Origin: CAZPMT01 sp964587655
GTDB taxonomy: Bacteria > Hydrogenedentota > Hydrogenedentia > Hydrogenedentales > SLHB01
Length of the DNA: 50,697 nt
NCBI GenBank assembly: GCA_964587655.1
Contig: CAZPMT010000029.1
Location: forward strand, 1 to 50,697
Direction of reading: 5' to 3'
The position numbers and the translations under genes are program-made. This document shows positions 1 to 8,163 of this stretch, piece by piece. The notes below the pieces were generated by a model. It made no database searches and was not told the DNA's origin. It saw only the letters and a program-made list of their open reading frames with translations. The stretch's first letter is position 1. Every line of letters starts with the position of its first letter.

Positions 1-1208
1 CCAAACGAGGCAACACGACATCGCTTACCGTAGGTGTGAGAAGTCCGGGCTAGGCCTGCAACGATAAGCACGACCAACAAAGCGAGCGCCAAACCGATGC
101 CTGGCCCAATCCCGTCTGCGACAGCATCCTGTATCTCGCCCTCGCCCTCGCCTTCTCCCTCTCCTTCCCCTCCTGCTGGGACCTTCACTACGCTCCCGCG
201 GGATGTCCCTGGTGCTTGGACGGGTACGGCTTGCTCCTTGCCCAAAGCCGTGAAGCGGACCCAATCGCCTGGCCGCAACTTGTCTGCTTCACACATGCCT
301 CGATTGGACGGAACTCTCACTATCTCGTTCCATGTACGCCCCTCGTCCCTGCTCTGCTCGATCAACATATCGATGTTCTCGTTGAGAGGGCTGCTCCAGA
401 GCAATCCTGTTGGCTTCCCCGCAACAGGCCCTTCCACCGTCGGACCGACGACTTGTCCGACAAACACTTGAATGTCATAGGAGGTGTGAGGTTTCCGGTT
501 GCCCTGGAGGGCGAGAACGCGCAGATAATACTGACCGTCGGGCACCGAGGGAAGCTGAACCGAGTACGGGAACTTGTTGGCTTTGGGAATATCGCTTCCG
601 AGCTGACGCCAGTCCGTCCGTTCCGTCTTGGATTCTATCCGGTAGGCGTCTGCGTTTTCCGAAGTGAAGCCGGCCGACTGGAGTCCATGCTTCTCCGCAA
701 TCCATTCCCCCGGGTAGAAGGTGAGAGCGATCGCGTTCGAGTCCTTGCCCATCTGGGTGCAACTCCAGGAAAGCCTTTTTGGGGGCAAAGCCCAAGAAGT
801 GTCCCCAATCTCGTAGACCTTGATAGCTGCTCCCTCAGGCGGTCCGCCCGCCCCGAACGCGGCGCGTAACGAGGCATCTCCACGGTCAAATCTATCCTTT
901 AGCGGCCCGGCCACGTTCTTAGGCGCATTCAAAGTCAAAGTGTAGAGAAGCCGCATGTTGCGTTGGGTGAAATCGAGTCCAACATGATGGGCCGGATTCA
1001 TGGGATCGTCCAGACCGTCCGATATGAATATCCAGTATACGGCTTCATCGTTCTGACGATCGAGAAGCTCCCAACCCGCCGTGCGGATGGCCGCAGTGAT
1101 CTCAGTTTCTTGATCGCCGACGGCCTCACTGGGAAATCTAACGAATTGGCGGCGCGAGTCTCTACCGATCGGATTATGAAATATACCTTCAAGCAGGCAG
1201 GCGAGCAT
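1..1208 (-). CDS. vWA/Ig-like surface protein with Glu-Gly linker and membrane anchor, runs off the left edge
   Basis: An open frame runs on the minus strand from an ATG at 1208 to base 1 without a stop, about 402 residues. Residues about 30-95 look like the second half of a von Willebrand factor A domain: amphipathic helix, then a strand ending in FISDGLDDP, then another helix and strand. A beta-rich, FN3/Ig-like stretch follows (about 215-330, with DGQYYLRVLAL). An alternating Glu-Gly linker lies at about 345-358, then a hydrophobic segment at about 367-386 and a basic end. No signal peptide and no vWA metal-binding DxSxS motif are seen before the ATG, and an in-frame stop lies at 1245-1247. 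The gene may therefore be 5'-truncated or frameshifted. The Glu-Gly linker plus membrane segment fits an exported, anchored protein. The family is inferred and the start is unsure. Confidence 0.6.
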   Translation of the reverse strand, partial: MLACLLEGIFHNPIGRDSRRQFVRFPSEAVGDQETEITAAIRTAGWELLDRQNDEAVYWIFISDGLDDPMNPAHHVGLDFTQRNMRLLYTLTLNAPKNVAGPLKDRFDRGDASLRAAFGAGGPPEGAAIKVYEIGDTSWALPPKRLSWSCTQMGKDSNAIALTFYPGEWIAEKHGLQSAGFTSENADAYRIESKTERTDWRQLGSDIPKANKFPYSVQLPSVPDGQYYLRVLALQGNRKPHTSYDIQVFVGQVVGPTVEGPVAGKPTGLLWSSPLNENIDMLIEQSRDEGRTWNEIVRVPSNRGMCEADKLRPGDWVRFTALGKEQAVPVQAPGTSRGSVVKVPAGGEGEGEGEGEGEIQDAVADGIGPGIGLALALLVVLIVAGLARTSHTYGKRCRVASF

Positions 1209-1518
1209 CGAATCGACGGTTATGCCCGGAACCCAGAGGCGGCCTCAACGCCAAGCTATAGACACATCGCCTATGACACCCAGGTCACGACACAGGGCCG
1301 GACGCCTGCTCGGGGGCAATGAATTGAGTCTTTTCCAAACACTCACGGCCAAGCCGGTCTGCTGCCGAGGAAGTTGTTAGCGGCGACGCCAGCCCAATAC
1401 CGTTCTCCTAATGATTCTGATGTGTTGGGAGTCGCCGGTGATGGTGGGCAATCTTGACGTTGTAACGCGGGGAGGGGGATCAAGCCGGTTGGCGGGGGGG
1501 GCGCCCCCGACCGAGTCT

Positions 1519-1548
1519 TTGACAGCATCCACGTCTTTGAACAATAAT
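1519..1548 (+). promoter_or_regulatory. sigma70-type promoter of the Rrf2 gene
   Basis: TTGACA (1519-1524), an 18-bp spacer and AATAAT (1543-1548) place transcription start near 1555, just ahead of the GTG start at 1574. Rrf2 proteins often repress themselves, so this is a plausible operator region. The rest of 1209-1518 holds no convincing gene. It includes a G/C-rich palindrome around 1490-1506. Confidence 0.55.
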
Positions 1549-1573
1549 TGCACGTAGAAAGGATGGGCGCCAA

Positions 1574-1987
1574 GTGAACATTTCCAGTCGCTGTGAATAC
1601 GGGTGTCGCGCCATAGTCGAACTTGCCCAGGGCGCGGCGGCGGCGGAGCCGGTTACGGTCGAGCGTATCGCGGCGCGACGCCACATCCCGGAGAAGTTCC
1701 TTATCCACATTCTCTTGCAGTTGAAGCGCGCGGGCGTTGTAAGGAGCGTGCGCGGCGCCCGGGGCGGTTACCTCTTGGCTCGTGCGCCGGAAGAGATCTC
1801 GCTTCTGGACATCGTGCGGGCCATCGACGGGCCCATCCTTAATCCGTTACCCGTCAAGGATTCGGGATCCGCGGACATGGCGCCCGCCTGGCGGGAGATT
1901 ACTCGCGGAATCGAAGGCGTCCTCCAAAACACGACCGTGCGGGACATCCTCGATCGCGCCAGTAAGTCAAGCATGTACTACATCTAG
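1574..1987 (+). CDS. Rrf2-family transcriptional regulator
   Basis: A 137-residue winged-helix regulator of the Rrf2 family, the usual length. The N-terminus has the Rrf2 pattern: a Cys-Glu-Tyr-Gly start helix, ERIAARRHIPEKFLIHILLQL recognition-helix region and the wing VRSVRGARGGYLLA, followed by EISLLDIVRAIDGP. The three clustered cysteines that hold an Fe-S cluster in IscR/NsrR types are absent, so it probably senses something else or works as a cofactor-free repressor. The start is a GTG at 1574; an AAAGGA ends about 10 nt upstream and a strong promoter lies at 1519-1548. It is monocistronic: a palindromic element begins 12 bp after the stop. Its target is unknown. Confidence 0.85.
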   Translation: MNISSRCEYGCRAIVELAQGAAAAEPVTVERIAARRHIPEKFLIHILLQLKRAGVVRSVRGARGGYLLARAPEEISLLDIVRAIDGPILNPLPVKDSGSADMAPAWREITRGIEGVLQNTTVRDILDRASKSSMYYI

Positions 1988-1998
1988 TGGCGTCTTAT

Positions 1999-2240
1999 CG
2001 AAATAACGTTACAGGTTCGGTATGACATCCCGAAGGGATGTAATGTGAATAGCCGTGGGTGAAACCCACGGAACCCGTGTCCGCGATGCACAACCCTGTA
2101 GGGGTTGAACACGCGATGTTGACATCCGTTTTCATGCCGTTCGACCCCGTCAGGGTCGTCCGTCCGCGGGACCTCTCTCCGTGGGTTCCACCCACGGCTA
2201 TTCACATTGTACCCCTTCGGGGTATTGTAACGTTATTTCG
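1999..2240. repeat. 242-bp MITE-like palindromic element with 15-bp terminal inverted repeats
   Basis: Perfect 15-bp terminal inverted repeats (1999-2013 and 2226-2240) enclose nested palindromes. An 18-bp perfect pair lies at 2042-2059/2191-2208. Small hairpins lie at 2026-2040, 2053-2071, 2091-2107, 2142-2158, 2179-2197 and 2211-2223, several of them of the CCC-N-GGG kind. The whole unit can fold into one long cruciform. It encodes no protein. No clear target-site duplication is seen. It separates the Rrf2 gene from the aminotransferase gene. Confidence 0.8.
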
Positions 2241-2317
2241 GAAACGTTCTACTAGTCCCTTGCGACTTCGGATTCGCGATCGCAAGGACACCGAAAGACA
2301 CCGTGAGCGGGAACTGC

Positions 2318-3580
2318 ATGGACAGTGTTCAACACCCACGTGAACCTAAGGGAAACGCGATCCGGCGGCGGCTGGATGGATTGGTAGGGCGTGGGCAGCG
2401 GACGTATACGCCGTCGCAACTGGTCGTCGAGAAGGCCAAAGGGTGCCGGCTGTGGACGGTGGACAGGCGCAAGCTGATCGATTTTACCTCGGGGGTCCTC
2501 GTCGTGAACCTGGGCCACGCCCACGCGGGTTTCGAGAGGCTCTATAAGAAGTATCTGGCGGGATTTCCGCGCAGTTCCTATAACGTGATTGCGCCGGTCG
2601 AGGCCGAGGCGGCGCAACGTCTGATCAAGAGCATGAATTATGCGAATGCGCAGAGAATCCTCTGGGCCGCGAGCGGTTCCGAGGGAATTCAGAAGGCCAT
2701 GTGGGCCGCGCTGCACCGCCATCCGGATCGACCCATCATGCTGGCCACGCGCGGCGGTTTTCACGGTAAGAAAGGATTAGCGGGCGACGTCACTGGTGAA
2801 ACGAGCGGCAATCCGAACGTGCGCTTCATCTCTTTCCCGATGTACGAGGACAAGCCGCCTTCATTCTACCAGGCGGAGCTCGACGCGCTCGCGGAAACCT
2901 GCCCGGGGAAGATCTCTCTGCTGATCACGGAGCCATACTTGGGCGCAAAGGGTTCCTTCCACCCGCCCAAATGGTATCACCGGCTCTTGCAGGCGTGGTG
3001 TGAGAAACATGACGTGGCGTTGATCTTTGACGAGGTGCAATCGTGCCACGGCAGGACCGGCAACATGTACGCGTTTCAGACTTACGGAGTGCGGCCCGAC
3101 CTCGTCGTGCTCGGCAAGGGGCTTGGCAATGGCGAACCCGTCGCGGCCGTCGTCGGACGGGCCGACCTGATCGACTCGCTCGAGTACGGAGAGGGCAGCG
3201 ACACTTACAGCGGGAATCCGCACGCCTGCGCCGCCATCTGCGCCGTGTTCGACGTGTTCAAGCAGGAGCGCGTTGTCGAGAACTGCCGGAAGATGGCCAA
3301 GGTCATGCGGCGCGGTCTCGATGCGCTGCAAGAGCGATTCCCGTTCGTGAAGGCCGTCCGCGGAGAAGGCCTCGTGTACGGCGTCGAGATCCGCGACGAC
3401 GTGACCGCGAACCGATGCGTGCTTGAAGCCTACTACGGCGTGGGAAAGACTGGCGTGCATTTCCTCGGTCCCCTCGCCGGGAAGGTCCTCCGCGTCAGCC
3501 CGCCGCTCACGGTCACGCGCGAGGAACTGGAAGCGGCGTTTGCCATCCTCAAGACGGCGTGGGCGCGAATCAGCGCGTGA
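2318..3580 (+). CDS. class-III PLP-dependent aminotransferase
   Basis: A fold-type I, class-III aminotransferase of about 420 residues, normal length for the family. Counting from a possible upstream GTG at 2303, the visible signatures are the cofactor phosphate-binding GSEG near 125-128, the pyridine-N Asp in LIFDEVQS (about 243), the Schiff-base Lys in VLGKGLGNGEP (about 272), and TYSGNPHACA. Family members transfer amino groups from omega-amines or glutamate-1-semialdehyde-like substrates; the substrate cannot be read here. The ATG at 2318 is preferred because GCGGGAA precedes it. The PIG-L deacetylase gene follows after 19 bp, so the two are probably co-transcribed and may act on the same amino compound. 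Confidence 0.88.
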   Translation: MDSVQHPREPKGNAIRRRLDGLVGRGQRTYTPSQLVVEKAKGCRLWTVDRRKLIDFTSGVLVVNLGHAHAGFERLYKKYLAGFPRSSYNVIAPVEAEAAQRLIKSMNYANAQRILWAASGSEGIQKAMWAALHRHPDRPIMLATRGGFHGKKGLAGDVTGETSGNPNVRFISFPMYEDKPPSFYQAELDALAETCPGKISLLITEPYLGAKGSFHPPKWYHRLLQAWCEKHDVALIFDEVQSCHGRTGNMYAFQTYGVRPDLVVLGKGLGNGEPVAAVVGRADLIDSLEYGEGSDTYSGNPHACAAICAVFDVFKQERVVENCRKMAKVMRRGLDALQERFPFVKAVRGEGLVYGVEIRDDVTANRCVLEAYYGVGKTGVHFLGPLAGKVLRVSPPLTVTREELEAAFAILKTAWARISA

Positions 3581-3599
3581 GCACCCGGGAGAGTAGCCG

Positions 3600-4409
3600 A
3601 TGGACAGAAGCAAGAGCGTACTTGTGGTGGTGGCGCACGCCGACGACATGGAGTTTCTGGCTGCCGGAACCGTGGCGCGGTTCGTGGATGAGAAGGGCTA
3701 CGCTGTCTACGAGTACATCTTGACGGATAATTCGAAGGGGTCCTATCGGCTTTCGTCGAAAGATCTCGTCGAGGTATCGGCGCGTGAAGCCGTCGAGGCC
3801 GGGAAGGTGCTCGGGCTGAAAGAGGTCCGGCTCGAGGGTTACCCGGACGGAGACCTGAACGAGGCGCCTCCGAATGTGCTGCGCGGAAAGATCATGGCGA
3901 TGATCCGCGAGGTCAAGGCCGATATTGTGATGAGCTGGGATCCCTTCGCGCCGTATGAGGATCATCCCGACCATCGCATGGTGGCCATGGCGACGCTCGA
4001 GGCCGCCGCCTTCGCGTCAAACCCGCTGTTCTATCCCGAGCACCCGCATCCGCCCCACATGGTCACCGAGGCCTACTGGTTTGCGAAATCGCCGCTCAAT
4101 GCGGATAAGTTCGTCGATATCGCCGCGACGCTCGACAAGAAGATCGCGGCCCTGCTGAAGCACGATTGTCAAATGGTCTTGACGGTCGACGCGCTCGTGC
4201 GCGAAGCGGACGCTCTCGGCGTCGACGTGCCGATCCTCAAGGACCTCGGTCCCGAGGGCCATCGCACGGTCATCGACATGGGCATTAGGCAGTTCTGCAC
4301 GGCAACAGGGGCAAAGGCCGGTATGGAATACGCCGAGCAGTTCCGTTATCAGAAACTGGGTTCGTTGGACAATCTGTTGGGAACGGATTTCGTGAAGGCC
4401 GATTTCTGA
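3600..4409 (+). CDS. PIG-L/LmbE-family zinc deacetylase
   Basis: A 269-residue protein of the PIG-L (LmbE) fold, which removes N-acetyl groups from GlcNAc-type and related substrates. The metal site is visible: AHADD near the N-terminus (H13, D16; the usual AHPDD has Ala instead of Pro here) and HPDH at 122-125 (H125). There is no signal peptide, so it is cytoplasmic. GGGAG lies 9 nt before the ATG. It is 19 bp downstream of the class-III aminotransferase gene, which suggests a two-step amino-sugar or amino-alcohol conversion. The 104 bp to the convergent gene at 4514 show no clear terminator hairpin. Confidence 0.87.
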   Translation: MDRSKSVLVVVAHADDMEFLAAGTVARFVDEKGYAVYEYILTDNSKGSYRLSSKDLVEVSAREAVEAGKVLGLKEVRLEGYPDGDLNEAPPNVLRGKIMAMIREVKADIVMSWDPFAPYEDHPDHRMVAMATLEAAAFASNPLFYPEHPHPPHMVTEAYWFAKSPLNADKFVDIAATLDKKIAALLKHDCQMVLTVDALVREADALGVDVPILKDLGPEGHRTVIDMGIRQFCTATGAKAGMEYAEQFRYQKLGSLDNLLGTDFVKADF

Positions 4410-4513
4410 CTGGATTTTCCGCAGCGTTTCGGAATTGCCGGGTTTTTCACGCAGGCGTCGCCAGGAACAGTTCGATCACGGGAAACGCGACCGGCTCCGC
4501 GTATGATCGATCT

Positions 4514-6217
4514 TCACGGGCACTGGGCCAAGAAAGCGTCTTTCTGCACTTTGTAGAGGCGCAACGTATCCGACGCACGGCTCGCAGGGGTGCGCGAGAT
4601 GATCTCCGCCAGAGCGGGGTCAGGGGGCGACGGGGCTGATGCGCCGCACACGAAGTTGACCGTGCAGGGCGTCGATATCGGGGTCACCTTCGCGCACACG
4701 TCCGCAAGTGTGCTTATGAGATACACACGCTTTCTGCTGTAGGCGAGCCAAAACGGGGTCTCGGCCTGTTCCAGGTCGGCCTGCCACGCGAACACGACAT
4801 CTTCATATCCGGTGTTCTCTGCGATGAATCGCGCGTTCGCGATGGAATCGGTTTGCGAGATCGACGTGGCATAAAGCGTCGCGACGCGCGGGAACTCTTG
4901 TCGCGCGTAGAACGCGGCGGTCAGAAGAAGGAGGCCACAGACCACCGAACAAATGATCCGCCCGACACGGCCATCGGCTTCCGACACCAACGCAAGCGTG
5001 TTGCTTCGCGGCCAGAGCCAAGTGAAGACCTGCACCGGCAACAATACGAACGGAATGACGGAAATCGGCAACGTGAACTTGAGCGCCTCGCAGAAGTGGA
5101 GCCAGTAAGCGCACTGGTTCCGGAACACGTACGTGTACGCCAAGCAGGGAACCAGCAGAATGAACGAAACAGCTAAGGGCCGCGTTATGACGCGGCCCGG
5201 CGGCTTGCGGAATGCAAGGCACGCCACCGCGATGATCGCGGTCGCCGCGAGTCCACCGAATGACCAATCGATCAAACGGGCGCCGGCCGGGCCATATCCG
5301 GCGACCATCTTGTTGTTCCAGAAACTCGGTTCCGGATTAAGCGAGAGAAACGAGTTCTCCGAAATCGCCGTACGCTCCAGGAACTTGTAGTACAGGGGGC
5401 CTGCGCCTTTGAGCGCCATCAATTGGATCGCGAACAATCCGAGCAGGGCGGCGGGTGCGGCCCAGTACGCGAGGCTTCCCACCAAGAAACGCCGCAGGGT
5501 TCCGCCCAGGCTTCGCTCGATGACTCGCTTCAAGTAGACACATGCGATAACGTACGCGAACAGCCAATCCGTGGCGAGGCCCAATATGGCCACAGCAGGC
5601 TGCACGATGGAGATCGCGATGCGGATGGAATTTCGTGGCGTGGTGTCGCGCAAGGTCTCCAACAATACGAACGCGGCAAACCAAGGCAACACGGCTTGGT
5701 ATGTGAAGAACCCGGTCTGATGCTCATAGAACGGCGCGGGCAGGAAGAAAACAAGGGTCACCGGAATGCACGACAGGATGCCGGCGTTTACGCGGCCAAG
5801 TCCAAGGTGGCGCATAAGACTGAAGACCGTCAAGGATAGGAACAGGGCTATCAGGAACTGATTCAGCAGATTGATGTTCTTTATCATTGGCATGCTCGGT
5901 GGAGTCCCCGCGAGCCGCGCGGTTAGATACACGGGAAGAATCATGCCGGGCGGGTAGGAACTATGCATCCGCCGCGACGCGAGAGTGGGAAACTCCACGG
6001 AGCGTGGATTCCAGATCAATGCACCGCCTGAGCGGACGACCCCGTCATAGTACCAGTGGTTGGCAAAGAGCAGTGTGTAGGTGCTGAAATAGGTGTCCGG
6101 CGTATCCGTGTCTCGATAGGGCTGGCGAAGATGCAGCAACCAAAGGAAGGCTAGACCGGCGATGAGCACGAGCACCAATACGGCGACGACATCCTTGAGC
6201 CGCTCGTTGTTCTTCAC
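4514..6217 (-). CDS. polytopic membrane protein, GT-C/PMT-like
   Basis: A 567-residue integral membrane protein. An N-terminal membrane segment lies at about 9-28, followed by an acidic loop with DTDTPDTYF, about ten further hydrophobic segments, and a soluble C-terminal domain from about 450. This is the architecture of GT-C glycosyltransferases (GT39/ArnT/PMT-like), which take sugar from a polyprenyl carrier on the outer membrane face; the Asp-rich first loop is where their catalytic acids sit. The start is a GTG with GGAG 8 nt upstream. It is last in a minus-strand run (asd, GNAT remnant, this gene). Three more proteins of this general type lie in the window. The enzymatic role is inferred. 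Confidence 0.7.
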   Translation of the reverse strand: MKNNERLKDVVAVLVLVLIAGLAFLWLLHLRQPYRDTDTPDTYFSTYTLLFANHWYYDGVVRSGGALIWNPRSVEFPTLASRRMHSSYPPGMILPVYLTARLAGTPPSMPMIKNINLLNQFLIALFLSLTVFSLMRHLGLGRVNAGILSCIPVTLVFFLPAPFYEHQTGFFTYQAVLPWFAAFVLLETLRDTTPRNSIRIAISIVQPAVAILGLATDWLFAYVIACVYLKRVIERSLGGTLRRFLVGSLAYWAAPAALLGLFAIQLMALKGAGPLYYKFLERTAISENSFLSLNPEPSFWNNKMVAGYGPAGARLIDWSFGGLAATAIIAVACLAFRKPPGRVITRPLAVSFILLVPCLAYTYVFRNQCAYWLHFCEALKFTLPISVIPFVLLPVQVFTWLWPRSNTLALVSEADGRVGRIICSVVCGLLLLTAAFYARQEFPRVATLYATSISQTDSIANARFIAENTGYEDVVFAWQADLEQAETPFWLAYSRKRVYLISTLADVCAKVTPISTPCTVNFVCGASAPSPPDPALAEIISRTPASRASDTLRLYKVQKDAFLAQCP

Positions 6218-6254
6218 ACGATAGTCTCCGGACGTTTGGCCTGCGTCGGCGCCA

Positions 6255-6617
6255 TCATGCCCGGCCGCAGGACCATCCAGGCGGTGCTACGATACCGGAT
6301 GCGGGGACAGTGCTGCAACGGGCCGAATCGCAATGTTCAATGCCCTTGCCGAGCAGTTCGGTCTTGCCGATGAGGATGCCAAGGGTCGCGACGCCGATCT
6401 CGGATATTTCCCGCTCCAACCAGATGTGGCCCACAGGCTGCCCGTCCGCCAGGATCGCAAACCACGCCAAGGCTCCCGGATCGGGGAGTTGGGGATTTTC
6501 CGGACGGAAGGGCTTGGGATAAAGACGGGAAGTGAACTGCTCCGCCCGAATATTGGCGGCCCAGATCGGAATGAGCGCCAGATCATCCGGCGTGAGTTCG
6601 CTAATTGTGATCAGCAT
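6255..6617 (-). pseudogene. truncated GNAT-family acetyltransferase
   Basis: A 120-codon frame whose first 90 residues match the start of a GNAT N-acetyltransferase: opening strand MLITISELTPDDL, then WFAILADGQPVGHIWLE and the beta-4 strand ATLGILIG. It reaches the acetyl-CoA pyrophosphate-binding motif (ELLGKGI) and then diverges into an unrelated Cys/Pro/Gly-rich tail. Neither of the other two frames recovers the missing C-terminal half. GNAT proteins usually have 150-190 residues, so this is probably a decayed or 3'-deleted gene that cannot bind acetyl-CoA fully. It lies between asd and the GT-C-type gene, 31 bp and 37 bp away. Confidence 0.6.
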
Positions 6618-6648
6618 GACATTGCCGTGTCCGCAAGCAAATTGCGAA

Positions 6649-7653
6649 TTAGAGGAGTTCCGCGATCTGCACGGCGTTCAGCGCCGCGCCCTTCAGCAGA
6701 TTGTCGGAAACGATCCACATGTCCAAGCCGCGGGACTGCGAGATGTCCTCGCGGATGCGGCCGACGAAGATCTCGCCCTTCCCAGCCGCGTCAATCGCCA
6801 GCGGGTACATCTGCTTCGCGGGATCGTCCACCACCACGACGCCCGGGGCCTGCGACAGAATCTCGCGCGCCCTCGCTGCCGTCAGCTTGCGTTGCGTCTC
6901 GATGTTGACGGACTCGCTATGTCCGGTATGCACGGGAACGCGGACGGTCGTCGCCGTCACGCGGATCGACTCGTCGCCCATGATCTTCTGGGTCTCACGG
7001 ACCATCTTCATTTCCTCGGAGGTGTAACCGTTATCGAGGAAGGCGTCGCTCTGCGGGATCTGCGGAATGCAGTTGAAGGCTATGGGATGCGGGAACAACC
7101 TGCATTCCGGCTTGCTGCCGTTGAGGACTGCCTTAATCTGATCATACATCTCGGCGAGCGCCTTCACGCCCGCGCCCGAGACGGCCTGGTACGTCGAGAC
7201 CACCACGCGCTCGATCTTTGCCACGTCGTGCAACGGCTTCAGCACGACCACCATCTGGATCGTGGAGCAATTCGGGTTCGCTATGATGCCCTTGTTCCAC
7301 TTGACGTCGTCAGCATTGACCTCGGGGACCACCAGCGGCACATCGGGATCCATCCGCCACGCGCTGGAATTGTCGACGACTACGCAGCCGTCCTTCGCGG
7401 CGAACGGCGCGAACTTCCTGCTCGTTCCGCCGCCCGCGCTGAACAGCGCCACTTCCACGCCCTTGAATGAATCTTCCTTGAGGACCTCGACGGGAATTTC
7501 CTCCCCGCGGAACGTCAACTTCTTACCCACCGAACGTTCGGAAGCCAGCAACTTGATGGACTTCACGGGATAGTTGCGTTCCTCGAGGACTTTCAACATG
7601 TGGTTGCCGACGAGTCCGGTGGCCCCGGCCACGGCAACTGTTTTCGGTGTCAT
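6649..7653 (-). CDS. asd: aspartate-semialdehyde dehydrogenase
   Basis: NADPH-dependent reduction of aspartyl phosphate to aspartate-4-semialdehyde, the branch point to diaminopimelate, lysine, threonine and methionine. It has 334 residues, typical of the short bacterial form. The NADP-binding GATGLVG is at 10-16, the nucleophilic Cys in ANPNCSTIQ is at 129, and the catalytic His is in VHTGHSE (245). AGGAG lies 9 nt upstream of the ATG. The trxA gene is upstream in the same direction (gap about 90 bp); dap or lysC genes are not nearby. The protein looks complete. Confidence 0.96.
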   Translation of the reverse strand: MTPKTVAVAGATGLVGNHMLKVLEERNYPVKSIKLLASERSVGKKLTFRGEEIPVEVLKEDSFKGVEVALFSAGGGTSRKFAPFAAKDGCVVVDNSSAWRMDPDVPLVVPEVNADDVKWNKGIIANPNCSTIQMVVVLKPLHDVAKIERVVVSTYQAVSGAGVKALAEMYDQIKAVLNGSKPECRLFPHPIAFNCIPQIPQSDAFLDNGYTSEEMKMVRETQKIMGDESIRVTATTVRVPVHTGHSESVNIETQRKLTAARAREILSQAPGVVVVDDPAKQMYPLAIDAAGKGEIFVGRIREDISQSRGLDMWIVSDNLLKGAALNAVQIAELL

Positions 7654-7745
7654 TGCTCGTTACTCCTAGTCACTGCGCCTATATGGTCCTCACGATGCCC
7701 CACTGCCGGGGATTTCCTCGTTTTCCATGTTCCGCGCCCGCGCGA

Positions 7746-8066
7746 TCAGACGCTCGCGGCATCGAGCGCGCGCACCAACTCCGCCTCCGGCGTCACGCCG
7801 ACATAACGCTTTGACTCCGCTCCGTTCTTCATAATAATCAGCGTCGGGATGCTGCTGACGCCGAATTCCTGCGCGAGTTCGCCTTCATTGTCGACGTTCA
7901 CTTTGCCCACGGCGACCTTCCCGGCATACTTCTCGGCCAACTTGTCCAACACCGGTCCCATCATGCGGCAAGGGCCGCACCACTCCGCCCAAAAATCCAC
8001 CAAGGTGACTCCGGTCGCCACGGCGGAACGGAAATTCGCGCTCGTCAACTCCGTCGCGTTGCTCAT
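7746..8066 (-). CDS. trxA: thioredoxin
   Basis: A 106-residue classical thioredoxin that reduces protein disulfides in the cytoplasm. The redox motif WCGPC is at 29-33; the cis-Pro loop SSIPTLII and the C-terminal helix are also present. The frame stays open upstream to 8180, but the start at 8066 is chosen because GGAG sits 9 nt before it and a near-consensus promoter (8103-8132) places the transcript start near 8096. The gene is therefore transcribed on its own, separately from the lipoprotein gene before it. Confidence 0.95.
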   Translation of the reverse strand: MSNATELTSANFRSAVATGVTLVDFWAEWCGPCRMMGPVLDKLAEKYAGKVAVGKVNVDNEGELAQEFGVSSIPTLIIMKNGAESKRYVGVTPEAELVRALDAASV

Positions 8067-8102
8067 GATTCTTATCTCCATTGCATACTGAACAGAAAAC
8101 GG

Positions 8103-8132
8103 ATTATAGCGTATGACGGGACGTTTTCTCAA
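8103..8132 (-). promoter_or_regulatory. sigma70 promoter of trxA
   Basis: Read on the minus strand: TTGAGA (8127-8132), an 18-bp spacer and a consensus TATAAT (8103-8108). Predicted transcription start is near 8096, about 30 nt ahead of the trxA ATG. Confidence 0.7.
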
Positions 8133-8163
8133 GAAGACGATCCTTGCTTGCCGGGCGGCGCTT

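Noticed and set aside
963..1322. 119-codon open frame on the plus strand
   Set aside because: Antisense to the vWA-like gene, which has a Glu-Gly linker and a membrane segment; no Shine-Dalgarno site and no recognisable domain.
1999..2240. CRISPR array
   Set aside because: The repeated motifs are inverted, not direct, and no regular spacers occur. No CRISPR array is present anywhere in the window.
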